Source: Aquila chrysaetos chrysaetos
Lineage: Eukaryota; Chordata; Aves; Accipitriformes; Accipitridae
Length of the DNA: 64,000 nucleotides
Direction: 5' to 3'
NCBI RefSeq assembly: GCF_900496995.4
Contig: NC_044004.1
Coordinates: 83,583,538-83,647,537 of the forward strand
Part shown: in pieces, positions 15,001 to 28,299 of the stretch
Position numbering within the stretch: the stretch's first letter is position 1
How the letters are laid out: each line of letters starts with the position of its first letter
Made by a program: the position numbers and the translations under genes
Notes under the pieces: generated by a model
What the model saw: only the letters and a program-made list of their open reading frames with translations
Database searches by the model: none
Told to the model about the DNA's origin: nothing

Positions 15001-16344
15001 ACCCAAAGGCAGCAAAAGCCAAGTTTTGCATGGCTGCCTTCATATTGTTTGGGCTTTTGCTCTCCATAGCTTGCTTTCTCACTCAGATTTATTGCATCTT
15101 TTTTCTGTTAAGACATTCTCTGCTGGCACTGAGCTTTAACATAGGCAGCATAAGGTTCTTGTGCTTACAGGCATACACACACACACATTAAGAAACTTAT
15201 AAATGGTTCGATGAAAGTAATTGCACTAAGTCTTCCAAGTGATATCTTGAAAGATGCCCTGAGAAAAAGTGTTAGTTCTCGAAAAGCAGATCATCAGCTG
15301 GTTTTTGGTAACGTCAGCTGACACAGTAATTGCCACACAATCTACTGCACTCATTCCCATAGAGCAGAAATTTGACTTCCAACATGATAGCCAAGAGAAA
15401 CCCAGCAGCTTTCAGACTACAAGTATTTTCCTCTTTTCTACTTGCCAATTACGGTTGAAAAGTCTTAAGGGAAAAATATAGTGATTCAAAGCATCTTCAC
15501 TCATCATCACTAGCACCATCAACTGCAAAATGGTGTTTTCCTTGTGAGATAAAAACACACATTGCTGCCTAGCACTGACCAAACCTATCGGATACGTACA
15601 TGTCTTTATCGCAGTTACCAATACTAGCTTGCACCTTTTGCCCTGCCACGGCAGTAGCTACCTCTCAGCATTCACCACCTCCTTACTAGTCTCATCTGCA
15701 GCCGTTTCTCTCATGGAACAAGCACCGAAGTCAGTGTTTGGATTTCCCAGTGTGTTTCACTTAATTTTACCATGTCAGCTGATGCACTGAAGAGCATTTC
15801 TTAAGTCTATGCTTAAGACACCTGGACCTTCAGACGCAGAGAGGGAAGCCACGGCTGTGTCACTGCTCACACCAGGGCTGGCTCGGCGGCGGAGGCACAG
15901 TACATCAGATAGCTCTGCTCTGACCCCTTCATCCTGGTCAAAGCTCTCCATTTCTGAAACCGCAAACATAAAGGGCAAGCCTAGGATTACAGATTTCAAC
16001 AGGAGAGAGCTCGTTTGTCAGTCTGAGCTGGGGATGAGAAGCACACACCTACGGCAGGGCTGGAGCGCGTCTTGCCACGCTGCCCGGGTTACATGCCCGA
16101 CTGCCCAGATGCCTGATGTAACCTGTAACTGGGAAAGTAAAGGGCTGGTTGCAGGCCAGTGCAGTTAATGACTGACCCACTTAAATCACACTAAAGCCTC
16201 AAACAATGTGTCTTCTGGGACAGTGAAAAAGTACATTCTAAGCATGAGACGACATATATTTCCCTTTCCCAGTTTATCAAGCATAAGGCAACTGGGATTT
16301 GCTGTCTTCACGTGCGTAACTGGACCTAACAAGATTTCCTCTGC
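1..16344. other. Gene-free AT-rich DNA, intergenic or intronic
   Basis: I see no supported exon, RNA gene or recognisable transposon here. Open frames are short (the longest about 160 codons), start at random methionines and match no family I know. Minor landmarks are poly(A) runs near 630 and 1000, a short G run at 1320-1329, TG/CA dinucleotide patches near 1737, 6077 and 15175, an AT stretch near 8872, and an imperfect duplication of about 31 bp at 13445-13495. The AT-rich, non-repetitive texture with TAATTA-like motifs would suit a regulatory desert or long intron, but that cannot be tested from one sequence. Confidence 0.6.
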
Positions 16345-16425
16345 CATCTTTAGAATCGGAGAACGGTTTGGGTTGGAAAGCACCTCAAAGATCATCTAGT
16401 TCCAAGTCCCAAATCTAGTTCCTTC
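16345..16425 (-). mobile_element. CR1: CR1 LINE 3' tail fragment
   Basis: The + strand reads as the reverse complement of the avian CR1 3' terminus: 'gaacggtttgggttggaaag' followed by 'cacctcaaagatcatctagt'. In sense orientation the element would end in the typical 'ccaacccaaac' block followed by degenerate ATTCTATG-like repeats. Only about 80 bp remain, so this is a severely 5'-truncated copy on the minus strand. Divergence from the consensus I remember is modest. Its main value is as evidence that the host is a bird or another sauropsid. Confidence 0.85.
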
Positions 16426-19400
16426 CCCCATATTGTTTAAACCCCATTAAACTGGTGAGAGGTAAAAGCAAATCTCACGATACTCAGGAAATACGCTAAC
16501 TTCCACTTTTCTTTTGCGTAATAAAGCACTGCTATTTCCACATCTTTTTTAGAGTTTCAAAGGCTTGTTTAAAGCAAACTACCTCACATGGATGCTAAGA
16601 GTGACAATAGGAAATTCCAAAGTATCCAATTTATTGGCAGAGGAAACGTTACAATTCCTCCTCTTTTCCTGTACTAGGAAGATTTAAAGAAGAAATTTGT
16701 TTTCTTTATCCCCTGTTGAATTTTACTAGGAGCTTTTCCTATGGAGGAATTACAGATAAGAAAAGATACAGACTCTTTCTAGGGCATTTTGTTCTGCTTG
16801 GGAGCCCATCTGCGACCCAGCTCACAATTAAGAAGCACAACTTGCCTGCTAAGCTGTCGTTTGGTAGAAGCTAAAGTTTGATTGTATTGCCAGACTCTTG
16901 TGTCTTCCATAAAGCTTGTGAGTTTGGGTGCTGGGGCTGGAAACTGCAATTTGGAGCTGCATTTGGAAGAGGATTTGAATGCTGAGAAAGTTGCCCAAAT
17001 CCCTTGATCTGTAGCAGAGATGTTTTTACCTGGCAGCTGACACTTCTTCCCAATCCTCTTCAACACAGACCAACCTGAAACTGGCCTCTCATGTAGATGC
17101 ATCATGTTAAAGATTTCCATACAGGGGAAAAAATTTACTTAGTTTCAGACGGGTTTGGTTTCTCTGAAAAAATAACATTATTTCTTCTGATAGCTGTTTT
17201 TAACTTAATTTTTCAGCAGTGCTTTTTGCAATTTTTTCCAAAGCAAATTGCCCACAGATGGCAAAACAAGAGAGAAAAACATCAGCAATGCCCAGGTCTA
17301 CATTCTGTTCACTTAGAAGCAAACATCATCCTCCACAACAGCTATATACTAGAAGGAAATCTCAAGGTGAGATATAAAATCTCAGGATGCAACAAAATGC
17401 AGCCATCTGTCTTTGACTCAGCTTCTCCATTAAAAAGCAACCCCCAAACTCATCCAGCAGTTGAAACAAATTCCCATTCTTAGCCTCAACAGTGTAATGG
17501 GGGGGGGGGGGGGGGGGAAACATATCTTTATGAAACCTACCCTTTGGAAAGAGTATAAACAGCAGCCTGACTGCTAAGGCATACCACACAGCACCCTTGC
17601 ATCACCGCAATCCAAACCAAGGGAACCTTGCTGATAGTTTGCAGTGCAAGGAGCTGACCCTTCTGTGCCCATGTGCGATCACACATTAGTTGGATTCTCA
17701 TCTATGAACTATGCATTTATTATGTGCTAAGTCAAATGAGAAGCAGTGTCTGTCCTTGGCTCCAGATGTTGAAAACTTTTGTTATTTCCCGATTTTGTTG
17801 TTTGTGGTTTTCTAAATTACAAAGCAATTATTTGGTTAATACTGCTTATGCTAATACTGTTTCAAATCAGTGTGTGGACCCAAACCTTAAACCTGAAGTT
17901 AAACATTGACCCTTACCTGAATCAATCTTAAATACAGCACAGTCACTTCTATCAACACGAACCTTTACTCATATATAAGCACAAAACCCCCAAGAGCCAC
18001 ATATTTTTTCTAGTACCGGCATTAGGAAGTCCTCAGGTACCTAAACACGGTGCCTCAGTTCCTGCTTGAGTAAAACCTAAGCCTATTGCTTAAACTAATC
18101 CTGGGCTTATAACCTGGCCAGTTGGCACACAGCCCACCAGAAACCACTCGGTTTCATCCCAATACAGAAAGAGGAAAAACTCAACCCAGCAATCCCTTAC
18201 CATAACTGCAGCCCTAATTCTGATCTTGAAGATGGTCCAAGGGTTACACCAAATTTGGTTACACCAAATTAATTAGAAGGCGGTAAAGGCCACTTTGATA
18301 AGTGCTTTCCCTTTCTCTGTAGGCTTTACAGACCGCAGGAGCCAAGGCACTTCAGCATGTTTAGCCTGAAACCAGAACAAATCTCTAAGGTGAAACCTTG
18401 GATTAGCAATATGCTGGTTGTAACTGGAAAAAAAAAAAAAAAAAAATTATCAGAAACCATCAGCCTCTGTGGCTACTACTTCATTTTAATCACATAGATC
18501 ATGCAAAATTTAGGAATGCAGCTTCTCATTCCCTCTTACCATGAAACCTAGTTCCGACCCCAAGTGTGATCCTAGAATTTAATCCAAGTGAGAACAGTGC
18601 TGAAATACTCACAGCAAAACTAGAAAAAAGGGAGCCCTTAGCTTGGAAAGCTCTATTACTGCAGAACAAATGTTCTCCTTTAGGAACAGCAGACCCCACC
18701 AACAGCCTTGCTGCACATCCATTATGATGCCTAAAACATACTCAACAAAAACCACAAGAATAATAGCTTTGTGTTATCTTTACAAGTCTTCATGTCAGCT
18801 TTGCAAAAAGTTGTAACTGCACGGTCCCCGCTTTCCAGAACACCAGCCATTACTTACCTCTGGCTTCCTGGAAAACGTACCCCAGCCACAATATGTGACA
18901 GTTACAGCCACAGCTAGGCTGACCAGAAGGCGTTAGGCTTTACTAGTAAGAACCCTCACCTGATTGCTGCAATTTGAGTGAGATCCAGCTACAAATGGAG
19001 CTCTTGAAATATCCTCAAATTTTTTCTATAATCATACCTTTAAAATAGCAAGATGGCTCGAAATTGCAACAACTTCCATTACAGCTCGGTAACAGCAAGA
19101 GTCCTTGTCCCAGTCCTGGAAGACTTATATACACACTCATAAATAAATAAATGGTCATACAATCCTTCCTTTCAGAATTACTAACCCAAAGCCTTGCCTT
19201 TCCTGCCCATGGCTGCAGGAAAATCTGACATAATATTAACAAGTAACCTTTGCTGAAAGCAGTAATCATTCCAGGCCTTTAGGCTTTGCAAGATTTTGTA
19301 GCGAACAGCCCCAGATTTCCAAGCCCCAAATTCTAATCTTAAATCTAAATTTCTACCAAGGTTAGCAATATACATGTACCCCATAATTTGTCATGAATTA

Positions 19401-22400
19401 CACAACACCACAAAAATAGGCACTGATTTTAGTAACGTAGACTTTGCAAGAGGTACCAGAAGAGAGGGCTCCCAAGTTCTGGGACTCACAGCCACTTGCT
19501 CCAATTCTAAAACAAATCCAACGATAGCAGAGCAGATGGGAATTTGGCATGGCACAGGGTCCCTCCTAGCAGTACAGGCATTACAAGATGCACCAGTAAA
19601 TAGAGATCTTCACTTGTTGGTTTTACAAAATCTACCACTAGGTCAAGATTTCTGTAGAGTCTGGAGATACAGGGAGAGGTCAAATTTTGCTGTGAACAAC
19701 AGATCTTTGCAGCGACCGGCCTTTACTGAAAGGTTACAGGCCTTGCAAACAAACCTCACAATACCACTTTCCCTTGGTCTCCTCAGCAGTCTAGGTGCAC
19801 ACAAATACGCCAAACCCCAATAGGAGCATTTTTTCCCCATCATTAATGAGTGTCATTGCTGAGAACAAATTCTCCATCGGAGTCCTTCCCAAGATGTAGC
19901 AAAGAAGAGAGACTGTCATTCCCAAACCCTTATCCACAACAATAATCATTCACTCATTCTAATACTTACTCCATCAGCATCTATCAGCTCTTTAAAATGC
20001 TGTGTAGTTAGAGCTCATCTGTTCTGTCCTTACCATATTCTAAGTCTAATCCTTGCCTTCTGCAAAGCTTGCAGTACGTCCAGCATCACCAGAGGTGCCT
20101 CTTCCTTTTGCTGCCATAATTGACATATTAAGAAATAACTGCGCTCTTTAGGCCTCCTTATCTGTCCTCTGACCATATCTATTAGCTGTGCACAGCACCA
20201 CATCTCGCTCTACCCACCCAAGGCATGGTATTTTCAGTGTTAAGCAATAATCATCCAATGCCCCACAAACCAACTCCGAACTCTAGTTTTTAGCTTGCCA
20301 CAGAGCCTCTCATTTACAATTCTACATGTTAGCAGCTAATGCAAAATTAGTCCTTCCTCTAGATCTCTATGCCCACATCAACTCTAGTTCACTTTTTCCC
20401 AACCTCTGAGTCTAGCTTTAACAGGGACCACAGAGCAGCAATGAATCAATACCCCAAAACATGTCAGCCATCTGCATCACAGCATGCCCTCATCTTGGTC
20501 CTGCGAGTCTTACATCCTTGCAAGAAACACTGCTCCCTTTCTAGTCCTAAAACTTTTGAATGTTGGTGGGTATTTTTTGTACGGTTAAACAAAGCATGTT
20601 TACAATCATGTTTCAACTGTTCTCTTGTAAGACTTCAAAATAAGTTGAAACAGTTAATAGAGAGAAAGGGTTTCACCTCAACATTCAGGTCAATTTAATT
20701 TTCCCCCCCCATTATTTTAATGCCACTTCAACCAATTAAGTGCAACAAACGAGGAAGCAGTAGCTATTGTGAGAGGTTTTGGCCAGAAACAGACTTCTTA
20801 CCGTGCCACCGGAGAGATATGCCAAAGGCAGCTTGAAAAGAAAACAAGGACATATTAACAAAAGAATCTTGACAGTAAATCATACAACATAATTAAAAGA
20901 CTGCACAATGAATAACAGCAGTCCTTCCGTGGCAATTAGTTGGCTTACCTGAAAACAGAAAAGATACAAATTTTGAATACGAGAATAACAGCAGTTTTCT
21001 AGTAGGTAGTGATACTGTGTTGCATATAAGAGAGCCAGGACAGTTGGAGAAATGAGGATTTTCTTCTTGCCCCAGAAAATATACAGATTTAACTCATTAA
21101 ATTTTTGACAATAAATTCCTAAATTTTACAGTCCTCCGAGCTCTGGAATTGTTATTGTGTTTGTGAATGCATCAGTGAAAGGCACTAAAGGAGCTATCTT
21201 TCCCACACAGTCAGTGTCCTGTCGCTATTTTTCTAAGTGCAAGGGGAGCAGAAATTGCACTGGGGCCTGTAAGCAAATACTCATCTCAGGCTCAAGTGGG
21301 AGAAAAAGAAGAAAGAAGCTTTGTTCAAATAATCCACAAGACATTTCACCACGTTTCTGCTTCAGACTTAACAATTTCAGAAGAATTAACAAACCCTCAG
21401 GTGCTCCAGAGCACTACTGACTATATTGAATTAACAGGACTACTGGACTACTGCTGTGAAACTAGAGATGGCTAAAGCTCCCCGAGTCGTTTGCAAATGC
21501 TTTGGTGTGGGAGCGAGGGTCACAAAATCAGGGAAAGCGGAGAACTGGCCGACTAGTGAAAAATCCTTCCTTCCTTTCACAGCTTCCAAAAGATACGAAA
21601 GTGACGACTGTTTTTCCTGCTGAAAAGAAGCAGGTGTCAAAATTACAAACAGAACAGCAGTTCCAAGAGACTGGTGGGAGGTAATTAATGATTTTAATGA
21701 GATGGCTAGATTTGCTATTTTGTGCCTTATTAGAGCCCTAACTGCACACCTCCTCTCACAGTTTCAGTGCATTCATTTTCTTTCTTCCTCTGTCAGCTTC
21801 CGTTCCTTTCTTCCCTCCTAAGTCTCAATCTGTAGGACCGAATCTCTGCAATCAAGTGAAAATAGAGTTATTATTAATACTGAAGTCTCTCAAACTTTAT
21901 TATGATTCAGAGAATTCTGCTAGCACTGAGCTACTCGAATATGCCTTGCGCGATTATCAGGGGAGCGAGACAATGGCCCGCTTCTGTTTGGAAAGATTCA
22001 AGATAATAAAAAGTAATTTCACTTATCTCTACGTGACCCATAATCAAAGCAGTTATGTAGAACAACACGGACTATTCATGGAAGGCCACATTACAGGTGG
22101 GCGGCGATGTTTAGAAAGCAAAGGGCAGAATATCAATCTGGGTAAACCAGCATAAACCCACTGAACACAACACAACTAAATTACCTTTTCAGAGTGAGGG
22201 CTATTATGAAAATCTGGAAAAATGTTATCACTTGCCATTTAGAACAAAAGAGAAATTACACGAAAGCGCACACAGAAGCCACTGATCCAAGCTGATGTTC
22301 CAGCTGCCAAGCTCAGTTCAAGCTAGTCTGACAGATGGGAAGCAATCACCTGGCAGGAGCTGACAATGCTAATCAAATGCTAATGACCCAGGTGCAAAGT

Positions 22401-25152
22401 CTGCTACCTGTAGGACTACCCAATGTCTCACTGTCCTTGCTGTCACCTGCAGCGGAGCTGCTGAAACTTCCCATGTGCAGGACACTGAACCTTCTCGTAA
22501 AAAATCACGTTCAATGGGGTATCTTGAATGACAAATCCAGACATTCATAAGAATAGGGGATTTTTGGCCACGTATAAATTCCTCAGACTTCCACAACCCC
22601 CAAAGTCCTGATTCAGTTGGGAACACCTCCCCCCCACTTTACGCTAAAAATATGCTTCTTACTTAACATTAGCATACAAAATTAATTTAAGCTAGAGAGG
22701 AAATTACAAACCAGAACAAAAGCAAAAAGAAATGGGAGGGAAAAAAAGTTAAACAGAACACCCCAAGAAAACAACAGACCTGAGTTATTTTGCCACAGAC
22801 TCTTTTCTTAACAGCTCCTTTTATAAGCTGACTCAAATGCTCTGTGTTGAAACACTTCCTTGTTGATAATTACAAAGGAAATTAACCATGTATCATAAGC
22901 AACTTCTAATAATTTCTTCTTTTTTAAAAAATTAATTACTTGTTTTTCTGTTGAAGTGTTTCACCCATCCATTTAGGTTTGGGGGGTTTGGTGGGGGCTA
23001 ATACTGGCAGGCCTAGACCAAACCCGACTGCCAACATCACTTTGGGCAAAATATTTATCTAGTTTTATAAATACTCCCTTTTCATGCTACAAACTCCGTA
23101 TTGCACAACTTCAATTTCTCTTCTCCTCTTGGTTTTCTTCACGTGAAGTTTACTTTCAGACTTTTACAAGCTTTATTTTTGGCTTTTGCAGCTCTTGCTT
23201 ATACCTACAATTGAGCACGTGAGATAGCCCACAGCTGGCTGTTGAGGCCTTTGTTACTATTCCCAGCCCCCTTTTCTCTGCGCTCCCATCCTTCGGTGCA
23301 GGAGACCCCCGCTTGAGTCCTCTGCAGAAGTGGTTTAGCTCGGGTGGCTGCCGCTAAAGAAAATGGTTTGGCTCCTGCATACCTTCTCACACAGGAGCTC
23401 TTGGCAGGAGCTGCACACAGTTCCACTGCTCCAAAGCCAGCAGACGGGAAAAGCAGAGAAGCGGGTTTATCTGCAGGACCAGCCTCTCCCAACAAGAGCA
23501 CATTCTCAGTAGAACCTCTATCAAGTCATTCATCAGGGAAACACCTACACCAGACAGCCAGATAACAACTGCGACTGTTGCTTCTCTGGAGGCAGCTTGT
23601 TTCCCTAGAGCTGGATGTGTTGAGTGGCAATGGCTCTTCTCATTTCCCTGGGATTCTGACCCCGTCAGGAAAGAAGCTTCACCAGGAAAATTAAAAATGA
23701 AGAGAAAACTGAGCTGTAAAGCTTCTGAAACACACTTGGAGTGTCAGTCCCTCCTGTGCGTCACTGTAATGCTGCTGCAAATCCAACATCTTCACATACC
23801 TACAGACTCACTCACTGATAAAGTAATTGACCAAAGTAGGTCTGACAAAACACAAGTCCATCGCTAACACTGAAAAAATAATCCTAAAGTAACCCTAGCT
23901 CTCATGCCCTCAGATCCATGCATGCAACAAAGCTAATTGCAGCCAGACTCTCCTTCAAATAACTCCCAGCTTCACAGTACATACTTCATAAACTGAGGCA
24001 GTTCGGACATCCTGAGTACCCGTTAAGCAAGAACGAAACCACAATGTCAGTTTTAAATTTAACACCAACTATAATCCAGTGAAGTGCAGGTGACTGAGTT
24101 ACGAGACAGTTGCTTGACATGACCAGCATTGATTCTTCTCCCAGAGGGATTACAAAGACATGGAGCAGATTTACTCCATCCTTTGTTCTGAAACAACCTC
24201 CCGCCAGCCCAAATCCAGTTTCTTACAGGCACAAACTAAACTAACCTAAGGCAATTGTCCCAATTAGCACCTGAAATTAAGAGTTCCCTGTTATCTTGAT
24301 TGCTCATCAAAAAACTCATAGCAATCTTGACAACAGTCCAGAGACCTCTATCTTCAAAGGAACCTGATATGACACAGTCGTGGCACCAGCTTTTCTCTTG
24401 TTTCTGGTGTTGTGGAAACACAGAGATAAATATCTCAGACCTTGCATTCCTGAACACAGCTGCTAAACACAAGGCTAACTTGAGTTTTTAACAAGATCCT
24501 AGTAACCTGTAAAGCTGTGTTAAAACAAGCACAAGCCAATCACTTCATCTAGCACCATTACTCATTTTCCTCCAATAAGTCTTCAGTGGTCTAACGAATA
24601 ATGGTATTCTTCTGTCCTGCTTCTTTCCAGTGGCTAACCCCAAATCCTCACCAAACCTTAACTGTATCTGTTTTCCCATGACTGGTGCTTGCATCAAGCC
24701 CTTTATAGAGGCTGTCAACCATTCCTGCGTTAGCTGTCATCCTTGTAAGGTCTGAAAATAAATGGAGAACTTGGGTTCCTGCTGTCCTAAAACCTCAAAC
24801 CAATTCTTAGACTCTCTTTCACGATAATTAGCAACCTATACCTCTTAGCACAGCTAATGAGAAGGCAGTTACCCCTGTCTGACCAGGCCTGTAGTCTACT
24901 CCCGGAGGCTTTGCAAGATTCATCTCCATCTGACCATAACCCTGATCTCAGCCCTCACCCTTCCTTGCTGTTCAGTGATTGGCACTTGCCTCAAAACCAA
25001 TGCCCCCCCCCTTGCCAGCAGCCAGGGATACCTGAGGGTGCAGCCAGCAAGGCCTGTCCCATGCAGAAAAGTGGGGCTGGAGGACAGACAGGATATGTTC
25101 AGTGAGCGACCTGGGGGTATTGATAGCATATTTCCATACATTCTGTATGGTA
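16426..25152. other. Gene-free AT-rich DNA
   Basis: No exon or element is recognised. Visible landmarks are a run of 19 G at 17499-17517, a poly(A) run at about 18427-18446 and a tandem duplication of about 16 bp containing 'ggttacaccaaatt' at 18240-18272. Open frames on both strands are short and interrupted. Base composition is not consistently skewed in this stretch, unlike 28.3-41.4 kb. Confidence 0.55.
17499..17517 (+). repeat. Homopolymer run of 19 G
   Basis: A single uninterrupted guanine tract lies in otherwise AT-rich DNA. Such a tract can fold as an intramolecular quadruplex and is prone to length error in sequencing. Confidence 0.95.
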
Positions 25153-25800
25153 TGTCTAAATATTTTGATGGTTTTAATATTTTGTACCAGCCGTGGAAAC
25201 TGGTTTGCTGCTAGGTGACTCTAAAAGTGAGATTTGGTAAATAATTATTAGAAATCTTATACTAACACTGTGATTGAAACAATAGACAAAAGTATAGCCA
25301 AGCAATTAACTAGTAGAGGTAGGTACTCGTAAGTTTTGCAGTTCTTTGCTCTTATGACTAGATGTTCCTGTACGCTAGATGAGAACAGTGTTGAAACTGA
25401 CCACATGTGATTGAAGCTGCGTTAAGCTTCAAGATCAAAGAACAAGGACAAGAATAAAGACTTCAAGGACAGCCAGCAAGAACTTCAAATGGGTCGGTGG
25501 TCGGAAAAGCAGCCCTTTGTCTCAAATGGATCCTTCATTGCGCGTGATCGGATGCAGGCAGTACTAAGATAATCAGTTGCAATTATTTTTATGTATATGT
25601 ATACTAATCTGATTAATATGCAATTAGTTATTCTATATAACCTGTTAGTGCTAAAGCTGTGGCACGCGCGCTAGGTGGAACTATCCCCCGTGCATCCAGC
25701 GCTGCAATGAAGAATGCCTGCTTTCTAAAACTCCAAAACGAGCCTTAGAGAATTTCTTCAGCTGGCTTTTCAGTATCAGTATACCTGTCAGCGATGGACA
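25153..25800 (+). mobile_element. Probable endogenous retrovirus LTR, boundaries approximate
   Basis: The block has LTR architecture in the + direction. An A/T-rich U3 of about 450 bp is followed by a TATA box in 'ttctatataacctg' (about 25631). A short GC-containing segment follows, then an AATGAA poly(A)-signal variant in 'gctgcaatgaagaatgcc' (about 25702) and a T-rich tail ending near 'gtatacctgtca'. The stretch from 'agaataaagacttcaaggac' onward resembles avian ERV LTRs I recall, but I cannot name the subfamily. A 7-bp inverted repeat with a 3-nt loop (25134-25150) precedes the presumed TG start. I could not find a convincing target-site duplication, and no internal retroviral coding sequence is visible on either side, so it is best read as a solo or degraded LTR. 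Confidence 0.55.
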
Positions 25801-28087
25801 TGTCAGGGAGATGCTGGAAGTCCCGAGTCTAACAAAGCAGGAGAAGAGAGGATCTTCTGAACCAGCAAGGCTGTACGCAAGCCATAGGCTCTTGACCTGA
25901 TTCAAGAAAGTGTCACAGAACATAATTATCACCACTGGGGAAAGAAGTAGTGTGATGCTACCACTAATTTCAGTAAGAGCCTTTATCATCTCATGACTAA
26001 TGATCCGTGTTGCTGAATTTGGCTTAAACGCCCGCCAAGAAACCAAAAAGAATGAATCACCCTGTGCGACTGGTGCAAAGCAGACTGCACCTCAGGCCAA
26101 AAGGGGTCTGCAGAACTGAAGAGGCGGAAAAGCAATTAGCTAAAATTCCTACATGGCCCCAGTAGGTAAAGCTCCATGATAGATAGGTACAGATGTATGG
26201 AACGCTGTTAAAGTAGACACATGCTGAGTGTACACGAAGAGGAAGTGTATGCCTGCTGTTAGGCAAACAAGAACTATTGATGAAAGTAAGTGAGAACAAT
26301 GTAAGAACAAAGTAAGAACAATGACTGCTTCTTAACGTGGTGGACAGATAAATAGTGTAACGTTACTTAAATTTAATTCCTAAAGTTTCATCTCATGTAA
26401 AATACACACAGAACTTCTAAAGTCATTTCGCTCTTGAAAGTTTTCCACCCAGAGGCATCCTCTGCGCTGATGCGATACAGTCAAGCAAGCTGTAATGCAA
26501 ATTCTGTTGTACTGAATCCTTCATGATAAATGAGCAGCCCCTACTAACCCAAAATTAACTTTGTCATATGACTCTTAATTTCTACCATTTTTCAGAAGAC
26601 ACCTGTAGGACCAAATTGGAGTTTTAAAAATGTCATCTTCATATTGAGTTAATCCCAAGCAGAAAGGAAAATAGAATCGTATCCAGTAAAAGCTTCCCTC
26701 TAAGTTAACCCATACCATCGTTCGAACTAGATGCCATTTCAGCACAGATGGTTGGGGCAGGGAGGGCGTTGGGTTTTGCTGATCAAGCACCAAACTATTT
26801 AACATAGCTGTACTGACTTAAGTGATTTTTCCTGTTCTGAAAGGGAGGCGAAAAAGAAAAATAAAATTAAGTACACTGTGGCAGTCAAAGGATCCCGGTT
26901 TTCACGCTTTCATTCTGATTTCTCACCACAGGGTTTTTTCCATAAAAAATTAGAGATGACTGCCAAATAAAACATAAAAGTGCCCTATTTCAACACTTTT
27001 ATTCCTACCTCTTTCAGACATAAAAAGTATGCTAAATTTTATTATTGTATTTTTAGCCTAATTTTAACAGAACCATTTTCATTATATACCCCACCTTGTT
27101 TGTTATTCAGTCCTTTGCTGTTTTACTTTGGCCAAAGTAACAGATACCTAGTACGCCGGACCAAAAGAAATGCTTAATGAGAACTGAACCCGAAGCAAAC
27201 AGAAAAAAGAGCATCCGCCAGGTGCAGGGCTCGGGTAGCATGCTGCAACAATCTAAGGTGTCAGAAACATGGGAAGACAAAATCAGCAAGCAAAACGTGA
27301 GCCAAAAATTCTCCCTCTGATAAGAGACAACAAAAACTGTCTTCAAATACTTTCAAGTCCTTTAAAACACCCATCTTTGAATTCTGTCTGGTTGGTCACA
27401 GAGCTGTGCTACGAGAATCACAGCTGAACTATTTTCTCCTCCTTCTGCAGAGATTGTTCAGTCGGGGAGTTTTCAAATTGTATGGCAGTAAGGGAACAAA
27501 AGCCTTTTCTCAGTGCAACTGATGATGACGCATCTCCTTACAACCAACTCAATTTAATAAACATCCCAGACTTTTATGTTTGAACTTCTTCTGTCCGAAC
27601 TATTCAAGACCACAAGGCTGAGAAAAAAAGTACAAAAAACCCCCTGTGAGAGAATCCACCAACATAGATTGTAGGGAGAAATCATGAAAAGAAATACCTC
27701 AAAAACATGACAAAAAAAAGTTTCAAGACATTTCAGAAAACAGAAATTTGTTCGTACCTTGCCAGTCGACACCCATTCTGTTATGTCAAATACATCTGAC
27801 CTGTACAGATAAGGCAAATGCTCAACTTCCTCTAGTGTAAATACTGTATAACCACATGGATGCTTTTAAAATGCACCAAAATCACTTTTAAAATGCAAAA
27901 TTAAAATGACCTTTCATGTTAGAAAATGAGTGTTTATGATTAGCCTTTCAGAAATTTTGGACAAATATAATAACATCCCTTCCATACGACAGCCAGAGGC
28001 TATACATGTCTTTCCAGCCCAGGTGATGACAGGAAGCATAACTAAAGGAAATGCCTGTAAACATGGTCAGTTAATTGCACTTATTTC
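25801..28087. other. Gene-free AT-rich DNA
   Basis: No recognisable exon or RNA gene. A small imperfect repeat of 'gtaagaacaa' units lies at about 26285-26325. Otherwise this is unremarkable non-coding sequence. Confidence 0.5.
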
Positions 28088-28215
28088 CTAAAGACTTCTC
28101 TTCAGCTGGATTCTCTTTGCACTTTTCCCCTCTTTGAATTGATTCATCACCGGATTGTGATCAAATGCTCTATTATACTGAGGCAGTTCTTTGATTCTGT
28201 CATAAGAGAGTGGTA
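28088..28215 (-). other. Exon-like segment, minus strand, possible terminal coding exon
   Basis: Reading the minus strand, a pyrimidine-rich stretch ends in CCTTAG, then a 128-nt open segment runs to a TAG stop at 28088-28090. It would encode about 41 residues of charged, ordinary composition, beginning PLSYDRIKELPQYNRAFDHN in the frame that crosses the putative acceptor. It lies beside a region whose strand skew independently suggests minus-strand transcription. I recognise no family. No donor is needed if it is the last coding exon, and no AATAAA was identified close by. An open stretch of this length occurs by chance fairly often, so this is a pointer only. Confidence 0.17.
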
Positions 28216-28299
28216 CTAAGGCCCACGAACAAAGGAGAAAATGATTAATCAAAACACAGACAGCGATCATGCCCCAGATACATTTAACACTGCATGTTT

